DNA of 64,000 bases from Paenibacillus sp. JDR-2 (GCF_000023585.1 NC_012914.1:582001-646000); one strand, 5' to 3'. Counted from the stretch's first letter, positions 41,482 to 51,907 are shown. A program made the numbers and translations. The notes: generated by a model from the letters alone, not told the origin.

Positions 41482-41826
41482 ATGCATTTTACGCTGATGT
41501 TTTTTGAAAGTACGGAGGATTTCGCCGCTCGCAAGGACCTTGAAAAACAGCAGGAGTATCTGGCGGGATGGTCGCATTATGTTCATGCCCTGCGTGATTC
41601 CGGGGTTGTGGTTACCGGGTTTGGCCTACATGCGCCAGAGACGGCAGCGACATTAAAACGAAATGACGGAACCATCTTTGTACAGGACGGCCCCTTTACC
41701 GAAACGAAAGAACAGCTTGGCGGATTATTCGTTATAGACGTGCCTGACTTGGATGCTGCGCTGGAGTGGGCGGCCCGCGCTCCCGTAAACGCAGTCGAAG
41801 TAAGACAAAATCTCCCGGCTATGTAG
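41482..41826 (+). CDS. YCII/DGPF-domain protein
   Basis: 114-aa YCII-related protein with the DGPF motif in IFVQDGPFTETKEQLGGLFV. Small ferredoxin-like dimeric proteins of this kind are nearly always next to ECF42-type sigma factors, as here (10 bp before the sigma gene). Reaction unknown. GAGAGGAGCTTG precedes the ATG. Confidence 0.93.
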   Translation: MHFTLMFFESTEDFAARKDLEKQQEYLAGWSHYVHALRDSGVVVTGFGLHAPETAATLKRNDGTIFVQDGPFTETKEQLGGLFVIDVPDLDAALEWAARAPVNAVEVRQNLPAM

Positions 41827-41836
41827 CAGGACCGTG

Positions 41837-43057
41837 ATGGATATTTATCGGACGATCGAAAATACCGTTCGCGACTCCTATGGCCGAATCCTTTCCTATC
41901 TAGCCGCTAACTGGCGTGATCTGGAGGCGGTTGAAGACGCGCTTGCGGATGCCCTCGTCACCGCTTTGGAATCGTGGCCGAAGAAGGGGATTCCGGACAA
42001 ACCGGAGGCCTGGCTGCTTATGGTAGCCAAGCGGCGTCTCATGGACCGCCTCCGTCGTAAGCGCGTTTCCGAAAAAGCCTATTCGGCTCTGATCGCCATG
42101 TCGGAGGAAGCGGAGCATATGGATTCCGCAGCTTTTCCTGATGATCGGCTGAAAATGCTGTTCTTGTGCTCGCATCCCGAGATCGATCCGTTGATTCATA
42201 CGCCGTTAATGCTGCAGCTCGTGCTTGGCATCGATGCATCCCGCATCGCGTCCGCATTCGTAGTGAAACCCTCCACGATGGGACAGCGGCTTACGCGCGC
42301 CAAAGCAAAAATTCGAAGCGACCGTCTGACCTTCACCATGCCTGACATTGAAGAATTGCCTAAACGCTTGGATGCCGTGCTGGATTCTATCTATGCGGCG
42401 TATGGCAGCGGTTGGGATGATCTTGCGGGAGTAGATTCGAGGCGCAGAGGGTTAGTGGATGAGGCCATTTATTTGGGAAGACTCCTTGCCGCGTATATGC
42501 CTGATGAACCCGAAGCGCAGGGGCTTCTTGCGCTTATGCTGCATTGCGAAGCACGGCAAAGTGCCCGCCGCGACGATACGGGGAGCTACATTCCGCTTAG
42601 CGGGCAGGATACATCGCGCTGGTCCGTCCCGTTGATAACGGAGGCAGAAAAATGTCTGCATAAAGCAGCGCGATTCGGCCGAATCGGACGATTTCAGCTG
42701 ATGGCTGCCATTCAGTCCGTTCATGCCCAGCGGGCAAGGACCGGACGTACGGAATGGAAGGAAATCGCCTTGTTATACGAGGGACTAAGCCAACTGAGTC
42801 CAACTCTCGGGATTCTGGCAGGACGCGCGGCTGCTGTTGCGGAGGCATACGGTCCGAGAGAAGGACTGGTTCTTCTAGAAGCGATACCTCAAGCGAATAG
42901 GGACAGCTACCAGCCTTATTGGGCGCTGCTCGCTCATTTGCATAGAACAATGGAAAATCTCGAGGAAGCCCGAACAGCTTACAGCCGCGCGATTGGCCTT
43001 TGCGAAGACCGTTCGGTAAAACAGTTCCTGCACCAACGCGCAATGGAGATCTGTTAA
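41837..43057 (+). CDS. ECF42-type RNA polymerase sigma factor
   Basis: 406 aa. Sigma region 2 (about residues 8-75, with DLEAVEDALADALVTALESW and the following KPEAWLLMVAKRRLMDRLRR) and region 4 (about 105-165, MLQLVLGIDASRIASAF and STMGQRLTRAKAKI) are followed by a C-terminal extension of more than 200 residues (DUF6596 plus helical TPR-like repeats), which marks the ECF42 group. These factors work without a classical anti-sigma and with a DGPF protein. ATG 41837 is preferred over GTG 41834. Its 3' end overlaps the convergent AraC gene by 4 bp. Confidence 0.93.
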   Translation: MDIYRTIENTVRDSYGRILSYLAANWRDLEAVEDALADALVTALESWPKKGIPDKPEAWLLMVAKRRLMDRLRRKRVSEKAYSALIAMSEEAEHMDSAAFPDDRLKMLFLCSHPEIDPLIHTPLMLQLVLGIDASRIASAFVVKPSTMGQRLTRAKAKIRSDRLTFTMPDIEELPKRLDAVLDSIYAAYGSGWDDLAGVDSRRRGLVDEAIYLGRLLAAYMPDEPEAQGLLALMLHCEARQSARRDDTGSYIPLSGQDTSRWSVPLITEAEKCLHKAARFGRIGRFQLMAAIQSVHAQRARTGRTEWKEIALLYEGLSQLSPTLGILAGRAAAVAEAYGPREGLVLLEAIPQANRDSYQPYWALLAHLHRTMENLEEARTAYSRAIGLCEDRSVKQFLHQRAMEIC

Positions 43058-43872
43058 TCCGCAAGCGGTGCATCCCGCCGGTAAGCCCGGGGAGACATGC
43101 CGTATCTTTTTTTGAACAGCTTGGAGAAATGAAATTCGTCATAGAACTGCAGGGCGGCGGCAATTTCTTTCACCGAAGCTTGGGTTGTCTCGAGCGATGT
43201 CTTGGCCGCGGCCAGCTTCAGCTCCTGCATATATTGGTTGGGGGACATCCCCGTTCTCTCGCGGAAGCGGGTGAAAAAGGCGTTGCGCGATAATCCGCTT
43301 TGCTGAACCCATTTCTCGATCGGGAAGGCTTGTCCAATCGTTTGGTGCATGCGGTACAAAATATCGTCTAATTCGGGATGTCTGCCGGAGCGGTTGGCAT
43401 GCCGTTCCCTGGCGAATAGCAGCAGAAGCTCCTGCATCGCCAGATGGGAGTCGTAAGCATAGCCGGCAGGCTTCATAATGAGATTGTTAATCAGCCGCTC
43501 GTTCATTCGGGCGGCTTCCGCCATTTTGGCGGTAGATACGGGAATGCCTACAGGAAGGTTTAATCCTAAGGCCATGTCCAGCGAATCAAATTCCAGAAAA
43601 TAAAACTTCCAATTCCCATTGAGACATCGGTATGCGGTGGGAGTATCCGGCGGTACGATTATATAGGTTCCGGCAACCAGCTCATGCTGCTCGCTTCCCA
43701 GCGTGATTACGCCTTTGCCTTCCCAGGTGGCGAATAAGCCGGGGGAAGAAAAGCCGGTCGGATTGGCGACTTGATAAGCAATGTCCGCTTGTACCTTCCA
43801 TATTAACTGAAACCGGCAGGGCGGCTGCGGCGGGAGTTCTTCCAGCACGTAGGGGATATTCATAAAGGACAT
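43054..43872 (-). CDS. AraC-family regulator
   Basis: 272 aa. Cupin-like N-terminal sensor (about residues 10-100; GVITLGSEQHELVAGTYIIV) and C-terminal double helix-turn-helix (about 170-268; FPIEKWVQQSGLSRNAFFTR, then SVKEIAAALQFYDEFHFSKL). The ATG at 43872 has AAAGGAAGG before it; the frame extends upstream without a ribosome binding site. Divergent from a PhyH gene (121 bp apart), the likely target. Confidence 0.92.
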   Translation of the reverse strand: MSFMNIPYVLEELPPQPPCRFQLIWKVQADIAYQVANPTGFSSPGLFATWEGKGVITLGSEQHELVAGTYIIVPPDTPTAYRCLNGNWKFYFLEFDSLDMALGLNLPVGIPVSTAKMAEAARMNERLINNLIMKPAGYAYDSHLAMQELLLLFARERHANRSGRHPELDDILYRMHQTIGQAFPIEKWVQQSGLSRNAFFTRFRERTGMSPNQYMQELKLAAAKTSLETTQASVKEIAAALQFYDEFHFSKLFKKRYGMSPRAYRRDAPLAD

Positions 43873-43993
43873 GGCAAGCCTTCCTTTCGGGGTTTTAGTA
43901 CGATTATACATGTTTTTGCAAATGGCCTCCATGGTATAGCCAGGTGGGCCGGCGCTACAATGAAGCTAATACCGATTAAGGGGTGGTTCGTGT

Positions 43994-44821
43994 ATGCTGC
44001 TGAAAGTAGGAAGCCGGGAGCTAGAGCTTGGAGGACCGTATTTAACGGAATTAAGAGACTCAAATGAGCTAATGCATGATGCCGACGCATTAAGAGAGCG
44101 GCTTGCGGAGGACGGTTATTTGTTGCTTCGGGACTTCCATAATCGGGAGCAAGTGTTGAAGGCGCGCCATTCCATCCTGAAGAAAATGGACAAGATGGGC
44201 AAGCTGGACCGGGATACGCTGCTGGAGGAAGGCGTAATGGCCGACGGCAGCAAAACCATTTTTATGGGGGGCACAAACGAAGATTTGCCGGAATTGCTCA
44301 GCGTGCTGAATGGCGATCATATAATGGGCTTTTTCGACGAGCTGCTGGGGGAGCGATCGCTGACGTACCATTACAAGTGGCTTCGCGCCGTCGGACAAGG
44401 AGATTTTACCGGTGCGCATTACGATATTGTGTATATGGGGCGCGGCACGCATAACCTCTACACCGTTTGGTCGCCTCTTGGCGATATCAATTATGACATG
44501 GGAGGTCTGGCGATTTGCCTGGATTCCCATCATTTCGAGGAACTGAAGAAGTCTTACGGCTCTAAAGATTCGGACCGCGATCCCGGCATCGGGCACTATA
44601 CGGATGATCCGCTTGTCATTACGGAGAAATTTGGAGGCAAGTGGGCTACGGCCGAGTATCGCGCGGGGGACGTATTGATATTTGGCATGTTCCTCATGCA
44701 TTGCTCGCTAGCCAATACGACGAACCAATATCGGCTCAGCGTCGATACGCGGTACCAGTCAAGCTTGGAAAAGGTTGACGAACGGTGGAGCGGCAAGAAG
44801 CCGCGGGGCCACTACAAATAA
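43994..44821 (+). CDS. Phytanoyl-CoA dioxygenase (PhyH) family oxygenase
   Basis: 275-aa Fe(II)/2-oxoglutarate dioxygenase. Metal ligands are seen in FTGAHYDIVYMGRGTH (His and Asp of the HxD-like pair) and FLMHCSLANTT (distal His), followed by the Arg in YRLSVDTRYQ. Longer N-terminal region than the PhyH at 20.5 kb and little other similarity, so a different substrate is likely. Paired with a divergent AraC regulator. Confidence 0.86.
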   Translation: MLLKVGSRELELGGPYLTELRDSNELMHDADALRERLAEDGYLLLRDFHNREQVLKARHSILKKMDKMGKLDRDTLLEEGVMADGSKTIFMGGTNEDLPELLSVLNGDHIMGFFDELLGERSLTYHYKWLRAVGQGDFTGAHYDIVYMGRGTHNLYTVWSPLGDINYDMGGLAICLDSHHFEELKKSYGSKDSDRDPGIGHYTDDPLVITEKFGGKWATAEYRAGDVLIFGMFLMHCSLANTTNQYRLSVDTRYQSSLEKVDERWSGKKPRGHYK

Positions 44822-44840
44822 GCGAAAGCAATGCATATAC

Positions 44841-44870
44841 CTCTCGGTACATCTCGATACATCTCGGTAC
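44841..44870 (+). repeat. Three tandem decamers
   Basis: [C/A]TCTCG[G/A]TAC three times in a row, in the short space between the PhyH gene and its terminator. Confidence 0.7.
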
Positions 44871-44890
44871 ATTAATTCCTATATAAAATA

Positions 44891-44930
44891 AAAGAAACGG
44901 GCGCTGGTTTTATCCACGCCCGTTTCTTTT
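44891..44930. terminator. Bidirectional rho-independent terminator
   Basis: AAAGAAACGGGCG pairs with CGCCCGTTTCTTT around a 13-nt loop, T-rich on both strands; it serves the convergent PhyH and amidase genes. Confidence 0.88.
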
Positions 44931-44932
44931 GT

Positions 44933-47900
44933 TTAACGTTGAAGCACTCTGGCGATCATGGTTGCGAATTCGGCTCTGGTTATCGCATTGTCAGGGCGGA
45001 ATTTGCCGTCGGCATACCCCGTGACGATCTTGTTGGCAATCAAAGCGTCGATATAGTCGCGTGACCAGGAATCTGTCCCGACATCCGGGAAGGAGACGTT
45101 GCTGCTGCCGCTAAGCTGGAACGCTCTGGCGACCAAGGCAGCCATTTCTGCCCGGTTAAGCTGGGCGTCCGGCCGGAATTTACCGTCGGCGTAGCCGTTC
45201 ATAAGTCCCGACTTCTGCGCGGCTCCGATGAAGCCGGCAGCCCAATGCGTGCTAGGTACATCGGCAAAGCTGCTTGCCTGCGATGCAAGACCAAGCTGCA
45301 GTGCCAATACTTTCAGCGCCTCGGCGCGGGTGATGCCGAGGTCTGGACGGAAGGTGCCATCCGGATAGCCGGACAGGAGTCCCTTCTGAACCAGATAGTC
45401 GATGCTGGACTTGGCCCAATGCCCCTCTGTATCGGTGAATGAAATCTCTTCCGGAGTAGGATCATCCGGTGTTTCATTGCCTCCCGAAGGCGCTCCGTTG
45501 TTATTGCCCGGAGGCGTAGTTGGAGGTGTTGTCGGAGGCGTAGTCGGCGGCGAATAGCTCAGCGCCGGCGCAAAGGCGGTTACCGTGCGGGCCGAGGCCT
45601 GCTGCTCCAGGGCGTAACCCATGGCTAGGACATTAGCGTCATCCCAAGCCTTGCCCATCAGCTGCATAGAGATCGAATAGCCGTTTGGATTCGTGCCTAC
45701 GGGCACGATAACGGTTGGCAGTCCGACGTTGGAGGTTAACACGCCGGTGCCTCTGTCGGAGCTCAGCTGAGAGGCCGCGCTGTCGTTGTTATAGACGTCG
45801 CTAATGAAACCTGCATACACAACGCTGTCTACGTCGTATTGATCCATCCAGTCTGCGATGATCCGCTTATAGTTCGTTCTGTAGTTGATATAGTCCTGTA
45901 CCTGGCTTTCCGTCATCCGCGGACGGACTTGCAGGCTTCTTTGGTTGTATAACAGCACTTTAGGCGAGGCGAGCAGCTCGTCGCCGTTGGCGAAAGGGAA
46001 ATTGTCGTGCAGCTCGATGTAGCGTGCCCAGCCCTCGGATCCCGCATTTCCGGCAGGTCTTGTTCCGCCGCTTGGCGGCTCGCTCATTTCGACCATGGTG
46101 GCTCCGGCTTTCACCAGATCGTCAAAATGCTGCTTAACGGCTTCGCCCGTGCCGTCATCGGCATAGGAGGAGTTGAATGAGGACGGAATATAGCCGATGC
46201 GCTTGCCCTTCAAAGCATCCGCACTGAGGGCTGCCGTCCAATCTTCAGGTCTTCTTGCATCCGCTTCCTGAGTCAGCATATCCTGCGGATCCGTGCCCGT
46301 CGTTGCATTCAGCAAATAAGCCAGGTCGGTAACGGAGCGGGCGATAGGTCCCGCATAATCCTGCCCCCATGTGAGAGGGATTACGCCGCGCGTACTGGCC
46401 ATGCCGTCCGTGCCGCGGAAGGCGGTCAAGCTTGCGCCCGTGGTTGGCGCGTACAGGGATACGCCGGTCTGCGTTCCCATGGCTGCCGCCGCGAAGCTTG
46501 CCGCAACGGATACTGCGGAGCCGCCGCTGGAGCCAAACGAAGTTTTAGACGGATAAAGCGCGTTCCAGGTTTGCATCCAGCCGCTTTCGCTGAAGCTGCC
46601 GCTGTTGGCGAATTCCGATGTGTTGGTCTTGCCGATAATAACGGCGCCGGCTTCTCTCAGCTTCTCAACCTGGTAAGCGTCCGCTTTGGGCTGGAAGCCC
46701 TCCAGCGCCTTGGATCCGCCGGTGGTCGGCATGTCCTTGGTATCGTAAATATCTTTAATCGCGATTGGGATGCCAAGCAATTGGCCGGTCTTTCCTTCTC
46801 TGCGCGCCTGGTCGGCCCCTCTGGCCTGTTGGAGAGCAGTCTCCGAGACGTGAAGAAAGGAGTGAAAGCCTAATTGGCCTAAATCATACGCCGCAATGCG
46901 GTCCAGATAGGCTTTGGTAATAGCTTCGGAAGTCGTTACGCCCTTTTCCATATCATTTTGCAATTGCGCTATGCTCTTGTTAAACACGTCGTAATTGGAG
47001 GTTGTAACCATTGGCGGTGCGGCCGGAGCCGCCGGAATGTCGAGACGCGTAACATCCGCGCAAGCGGCGGAATCAAAGCCGGTCAGGCTGGAAAGATTCC
47101 AGTTGCTAAGCGTACATATCTCTGCGGGAGTCAGGTGCGTTAAGTCGGGGGTTTCCGTCAGTTGATTCAGCGAATCGGCGGCCTGGGTTAATCCGGTCTC
47201 GCCTGTTTCTCCGGCCAGTACATATCTGGCGAGCGATTTGGTGTGGCCCGGCTCAATCGTCAACTTATGAATAAAACCGTAGAAGTTTGCGTCATTGCCT
47301 GAGGCGGCTAGCGGAGTGGTGAAGGGGTTTTGCTGCTGATCGCCGGTGCCTTGCATCGCGCCTTCGAACGGAGCCGGCGAACCAAGAACGACGCCAATCG
47401 GTCGATCCGCTGCTCTCGAATTGGCTATCAGCGCCCATGAATCGTCGGAAGCAATGGCGGTGTCTCCGCTGGAGGTTGTTTTCACGGCGGCGTAATTTGC
47501 ACCGGTTCCGTAGCCGAGCGATCCGCCGAAGGATACATTAACCGTTACGGGAGCGTTTGTCGTATTCGTAAACGTGTCGAAGAAACGAACGGTGTTGCTT
47601 GCGCTGTTAAGGTAAATATCGCGAGTAATAAGTACATTTCCAAATTGACGGACTTTGTAGTGTCGAATGTATCTTTGCCGTCGAACGACAGTCCGAAGTC
47701 TCTCATCAGTTGACCGTTCATCCGAGGGGCTGGCGAGGTGGATACTTGGACGAAAATATTGCCAAACCCCTGTATAGGCGTGCTGCTCGCACTGCGAATA
47801 CTGCCGGTGTCTAAGTTAGGCGCGAACGAATCATGGATTTCCCAAGCTATTCCGCCCTCAGACGTTAGTCTTGTTAACGCAAAGGCGTTGTTGGCCGGAA

Positions 47901-48045
47901 TTACTCCCGCGAAGACCATGGAAAGCGCGAGGGCTGCCGCAAAAACGCCCTTTTGACTCCAAGTTCGCTTCCCCACGCGGGGAACTGCCGAATCTGAGGC
48001 AGGCCGACTTTTGTTAAGCGACAAAAGGTTTCTAGTTTTAAACAA
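44933..48045 (-). pseudogene. SLH-anchored amidase broken by a frameshift
   Basis: The 5' part (48045 to about 47660) encodes a signal peptide (ending NNAFA, about residue 55) and the first 75 mature residues. Near 47660 the frame shifts: the downstream frame continues at once with HYKVRQFGNVLITRDIYLNS and FFDTFTNTTNAPVTVN but lacks a start. The rest codes for an amidase-signature domain (IPIAIKDIYDTKDMPTTGGS with the catalytic Lys; FGSSGGSAVSVAASF with the Ser pair), a Pro/Thr linker (PPTTPPTTPPTTPPG) and three C-terminal SLH domains (44933-45450). Read as one gene it would be about 1037 aa: a cell-wall-bound secreted amidase. One base error in the assembly would explain it equally well. Confidence 0.8.
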
Positions 48046-48421
48046 TTTACTACAACTCCTTCCAATGAACTTGGTAGAGATTCTATCATCGAGTTAGTAT
48101 TGCGTCAAGTAAAGTAACATAGATTAATATAGAAGATAATATTTTTAATAATTTTATTGAAAATACGTAAATTTAAGTCACCTAATATAACATAAAAATA
48201 ACGTTAAACTCGATTGTTAGATGAAATAGAAGTGCACCAGGCTAAAACGATGTCAACTAGCGAGGAGATTAAGAGAGTTTCAAGCAAGTTATTTTTTATG
48301 CCTGTAGCGGGATATGGTGTTACTATACAAAATAAATAGAAATATTTTGAAGTTACCGGTCACATTCTTCGGTTTGGGGTTGTTATACAGGCATCGGGCC
48401 CGAACCGGGAAAGGAGTTCAT
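48046..48421. other. AT-rich divergent control region
   Basis: No gene. AT-rich DNA between the amidase and the ECF sigma gene, which should hold both promoters. GAAGGAGT lies just upstream of the amidase start on the minus strand and AAAGGAGT before the sigma ATG. I could not single out an ECF-type promoter. Confidence 0.5.
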
Positions 48422-48997
48422 ATGGACGTTAACGAATCTATGGAGCCGCTTAGCGCGGATCGAATTGAGAATCTCGTCAAGGCTGTGCAGGCTGGGCAAG
48501 TTGAACCGTATCGCGCGATTGTGCTGCATTTTCAGAGAAGGCTACATCTTTATTGCTACTACATGATAGGCGACCGGGCGGAATCAGAGGATATCGTACA
48601 GGAAGTATTCCTGAGAGCCTACCGCGAAATTGGAAAATACCAGCCGACCGTCTCCTTCTCCGCTTGGCTATATAAAATCGGTTACCGGCTTTGCCTTAAT
48701 GCGCTCAAGAAGCATAAAGGGCAGCATCGGTTGTTGTCTCTTATTCAACAGCAATGGTTGACGGCTCCCGCGACTAGTTCCGACGAGTCGGCCGACTGCC
48801 TATTAAAAGGTTTGTCCCCGGAAGAGCGGCAGCTGGTTATTTTCCGATCGCTGGAGGAACGCAGCTTCGCCGAAATTGCGGAGCTTACGGGAAGCAACGC
48901 TGCAGCCTTGCGCAAGAAATACGAACGCATCCGAAAGAAACTCAGAAAGCAAATGAGGGAGGAAAAACTCGATGAGCGATTATTCCCCGGGCTTTGA
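48422..48997 (+). CDS. ECF RNA polymerase sigma factor
   Basis: 191 aa. Region 2 (about residues 25-95; YYMIGDRAESEDIVQEVFLR, then FSAWLYKIGYRLCLNALKK) and region 4 (about 125-180; SPEERQLVIFRSLEERSFAE, then IAELTGSNAAALRKKYERIR). AAAGGAGT precedes the ATG at 48422; the frame is open to 48314 without a ribosome binding site. It overlaps the following gene, its likely anti-sigma factor, by 26 bp. Confidence 0.92.
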   Translation: MDVNESMEPLSADRIENLVKAVQAGQVEPYRAIVLHFQRRLHLYCYYMIGDRAESEDIVQEVFLRAYREIGKYQPTVSFSAWLYKIGYRLCLNALKKHKGQHRLLSLIQQQWLTAPATSSDESADCLLKGLSPEERQLVIFRSLEERSFAEIAELTGSNAAALRKKYERIRKKLRKQMREEKLDERLFPGL

Positions 48998-49949
48998 ACC
49001 GCTGGAGCAATTCAAACGGGACGCTAAGCGAGGCGCGCCTGCACCTGTGGACTTCTCCGAGCGGATTATGCAAAGGATTGAACTTGATTCTGCCGGGTCT
49101 TCAAATTATACGGCTCATAAGCCTAAGCGGATGGCAATCGGTATCGCAATAATTGCTCTAACCGTGACGCTGCTATGCGGATTTACTTATGCTATAACGG
49201 CAGGCGTGCTTACGATAAAGGACGATGCCGGACGCGAAATCATGCAGGTGCAATCACCGGATCCAATCCCCGCGGAGCAGGCTGAATTGCAAGAGCGGAT
49301 TGAGAAAGTGGTCGAGGATCAACTACAGCAGGGGGAGGCCGCGCAAATTGTAATTGGGCAAGAGGATATCGACGCCGTAAAAAGATACGAAGAGCCTAAG
49401 GATTATTATCCTCTATTTCGAGGTTTTAGCTATTCGTCAACGCAAGATATCCCCCGTTTGGTTGGCCATTTGAACGAGCTAAAGAAGCTTGGCGATCAGG
49501 TGATGAATGCCAAGCTTACAAAGGCGGAATTATTCCCTTACCTTGGTCACCCGAATGCCGTACAGTCCGATAAGTGGGTGGATGCAACCGACGCGGCATC
49601 GGGCACTCCCTATGCCTATTACAAGTTAAAACCCGACGAACAGGCTTATATGGAAGATGCCGTCCTTAGTCTAACTTATCAGGAGGGAGATTTAACTTTT
49701 AAGCTTATCGGCAATTACGGTGAATTTACATCGGTAACCATTTTCGATAACAATCCCTCAGCCAAAAGAATGCATGAGGTTGAAGGAATCTCGGTCTATC
49801 ACAGCGAAGGTCAAGAGACGCCTTATCTAACTTGGCTTGAGCCTGTAGGTGACGGAGAATTGATGTACTGGCTGAATAGCAATGCGGAGATAAAGCAGCA
49901 ATTGAAATTCGCAGAGGCGGTTATTAAGGCTACCAAACGCAAAGTGTAA
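48972..49949 (+). CDS. Probable anti-sigma factor, single membrane span
   Basis: 325 aa. A cytoplasmic N-terminus of about 55 residues is followed by one membrane helix (about residues 57-79, MAIGIAIIALTVTLLCGFTY) and an extracellular domain of about 245 residues without recognised family. The translational overlap with an ECF sigma gene and this topology point to a membrane anti-sigma factor that senses an envelope signal. No zinc-finger HxxxCxxC motif is present. Confidence 0.8.
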   Translation: MSDYSPGFEPLEQFKRDAKRGAPAPVDFSERIMQRIELDSAGSSNYTAHKPKRMAIGIAIIALTVTLLCGFTYAITAGVLTIKDDAGREIMQVQSPDPIPAEQAELQERIEKVVEDQLQQGEAAQIVIGQEDIDAVKRYEEPKDYYPLFRGFSYSSTQDIPRLVGHLNELKKLGDQVMNAKLTKAELFPYLGHPNAVQSDKWVDATDAASGTPYAYYKLKPDEQAYMEDAVLSLTYQEGDLTFKLIGNYGEFTSVTIFDNNPSAKRMHEVEGISVYHSEGQETPYLTWLEPVGDGELMYWLNSNAEIKQQLKFAEAVIKATKRKV

Positions 49950-49966
49950 AATAGGAGGCTTATACG

Positions 49967-50875
49967 ATGGGGAAACAGTTGGCATTTCGACAGGACGGAA
50001 CGTTTAAAATTATTCAGTTTACGGATATCCACGTGTATGATGGGCTAGGGGAAGCGGATGTCCGCTCGCTGGCTTTAATTAAAAACTTGATCGAATCCGA
50101 GAAGCCGGATCTGATTGTTTTCACGGGCGACCTTATTTTTGCCGATAATGAGACGGGCGACCTAAGAGGGGGATTCCGGAAAACGGTTCAAATCGCCGAC
50201 CAGTCCGGCATTCCGTTCGCCGTTATTTATGGCAACCACGATGCGGAAAGAAACGTTAAGAAACCGGAGCTGCAGGAGATTTTATCCGAATTCGGCAATT
50301 GCATTAGCGATGCCGGTCCGGAGGACATTGGCGGCATAGGCAATTATACGGCAACGGTCAAAAGCTCTTCGTCGGACAGCGATGCCGCCGTTCTATATTT
50401 TATGGATTCGGGCGAGTATGCGCATGAAAGCATTGGCGGATACGCATGGATCCAGCCTGGTCAGGTTCAATGGTACAGAGAACAGTCCCGCCAGCTTGCC
50501 GATAAAAATAACGCCGTGTTGCCTGGCCTCGCCTTCTTGCATATCCCTATCCCCGAATACAACGACGTCTGGCAATCAGGCGGGGCGGAAGGCACAAAAG
50601 GAGAGCAAGTGTGCTGCTCAAAGGTCAACAGCGGTTTGTTCGCCGCCCTGTTGGAAAGAGGAGATGTGATGGGGGTATTCGCAGGGCATGATCATAACAA
50701 TGATTATATCGGCAAACATCATGGCATCACGCTTGCATATGGACGAGCTACCGGCTACAACACTTACGGCGATTTAAAGCGCGGCGCCAGAATCATTACC
50801 CTCGTTGAGGGAGAGCGCCGGTTCGATACTTATATTAAAGAAGATGAACAATCTGAAAGCGGTAGCTTGCAGTAA
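49967..50875 (+). CDS. Calcineurin-like metallophosphoesterase
   Basis: 302 aa. Metal-binding motifs in order: FTDIHVYDG, VFTGDLIFADN, IYGNHDAERN, and GHDHNNDY with a LAFLHIP histidine between. This is the arrangement of Dcr2/YkuE-like phosphoesterases. No signal peptide. GGAGG precedes the ATG, 17 bp after the anti-sigma gene, so it may belong to that operon. Substrate unknown. Confidence 0.9.
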   Translation: MGKQLAFRQDGTFKIIQFTDIHVYDGLGEADVRSLALIKNLIESEKPDLIVFTGDLIFADNETGDLRGGFRKTVQIADQSGIPFAVIYGNHDAERNVKKPELQEILSEFGNCISDAGPEDIGGIGNYTATVKSSSSDSDAAVLYFMDSGEYAHESIGGYAWIQPGQVQWYREQSRQLADKNNAVLPGLAFLHIPIPEYNDVWQSGGAEGTKGEQVCCSKVNSGLFAALLERGDVMGVFAGHDHNNDYIGKHHGITLAYGRATGYNTYGDLKRGARIITLVEGERRFDTYIKEDEQSESGSLQ

Positions 50876-50995
50876 ACTCGGTGAAGCGGAGGGATCAGAT
50901 AAGATTATAAACGGACAATCTGACATTTTAGTGCATGAATTGTCAGGCTGCTTGAACATCGCGGTGTTATTCTCCTTATGAAAGGAGGGATCGAG

Positions 50996-51907
50996 ATGGA
51001 TTGGCTTCAGCGCATGAATCTGGCTGTCGAATACATTGAAGATAACCTGGAGCACGATATCGATTACGAACAGATAGCTAGAATTGCCTTATGCTCCGTC
51101 TATCAATTTCAGCGTATGTTTTCGTTTGTGCTTGAGATACCTTTATCCGAATATATAAGGCGCAGACGGCTGACGCTTGCAGCTTTCGACTTGCAAGACA
51201 GGAAGAACAAAGTAACGGATATCGCCTTGAAATACGGTTATGAAACGCCTGAATCATTCTCGCGGGCATTTCAGAATTTGCATGGACTGACGCCTACTGC
51301 GGCCAGACTGGCGGGTAGCCCATTGAAAGCGTACCCTCGTCTCTCCTTTCAAATTATTCTTAAGGGAGTTGCCGAGATGAATTATCGAATTGTTGAACGG
51401 GAAGCTTTTCAAGTATTTGGACTCGAAGATATATACGGCATGGACAATATTGCGAATCAGGACGGAATAACGATCCCGGAAATCTGGCAAAACATTTCTA
51501 AAAATGGCGAGTTTGACCGGCTGTTTCATTCATTGGCTGGGGATTGGCGGGCTGAGGGCCGCTTCGGTAAAGAGCTTGGAGAGGTCTTTGCATTTGATTC
51601 CTACAGGTTCACAAGCAATACCACATTTCCTTATTTGATTGGATGTTATAAATCAGCTGGAAGCACGATAGAGGGATACACGGTTATTGATGTTCCGGCA
51701 TCTACTTGGGCGGTATTCTCCACCTTAAATGATGGGAACGGGAGCGGAAACTACGATTTGCGTTCGCTAAAAAACCGGATATTCTCGGAATGGCTGCAAA
51801 CATCCAAGTACCATATCATTGACGGCGGTAATTTTGAAATGTATTGTACGCATCCAAGCGGAGATGAGTATTGCGAATTATGGTATCGTATCGAGGAAAA
51901 GAGATAA
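50996..51907 (+). CDS. AraC-family regulator with GyrI-like sensor domain
   Basis: 303 aa. N-terminal double helix-turn-helix (about residues 5-105; DYEQIARIALCSVYQFQRMF, then VTDIALKYGYETPESFSRAF), then a GyrI-like small-molecule-binding domain (about 125-300, containing YRIVEREAFQVFGLE and YTVIDVPASTWAVF). This order is typical of SoxS/Rob-like multidrug regulators such as YdeE/BmrR relatives. ATG 50996 has AAAGGAGGG before it. The leader contains the inverted repeat GACAAT/ATTGTC (50914-50919, 50939-50944), a possible self-operator. Confidence 0.92.
   Translation: MDWLQRMNLAVEYIEDNLEHDIDYEQIARIALCSVYQFQRMFSFVLEIPLSEYIRRRRLTLAAFDLQDRKNKVTDIALKYGYETPESFSRAFQNLHGLTPTAARLAGSPLKAYPRLSFQIILKGVAEMNYRIVEREAFQVFGLEDIYGMDNIANQDGITIPEIWQNISKNGEFDRLFHSLAGDWRAEGRFGKELGEVFAFDSYRFTSNTTFPYLIGCYKSAGSTIEGYTVIDVPASTWAVFSTLNDGNGSGNYDLRSLKNRIFSEWLQTSKYHIIDGGNFEMYCTHPSGDEYCELWYRIEEKR

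Noticed and set aside
43873..43993. Shared operator between the two AraC/PhyH control regions
   Set aside because: Only loose TTTGCA-like similarity was found; not enough to claim a common site.
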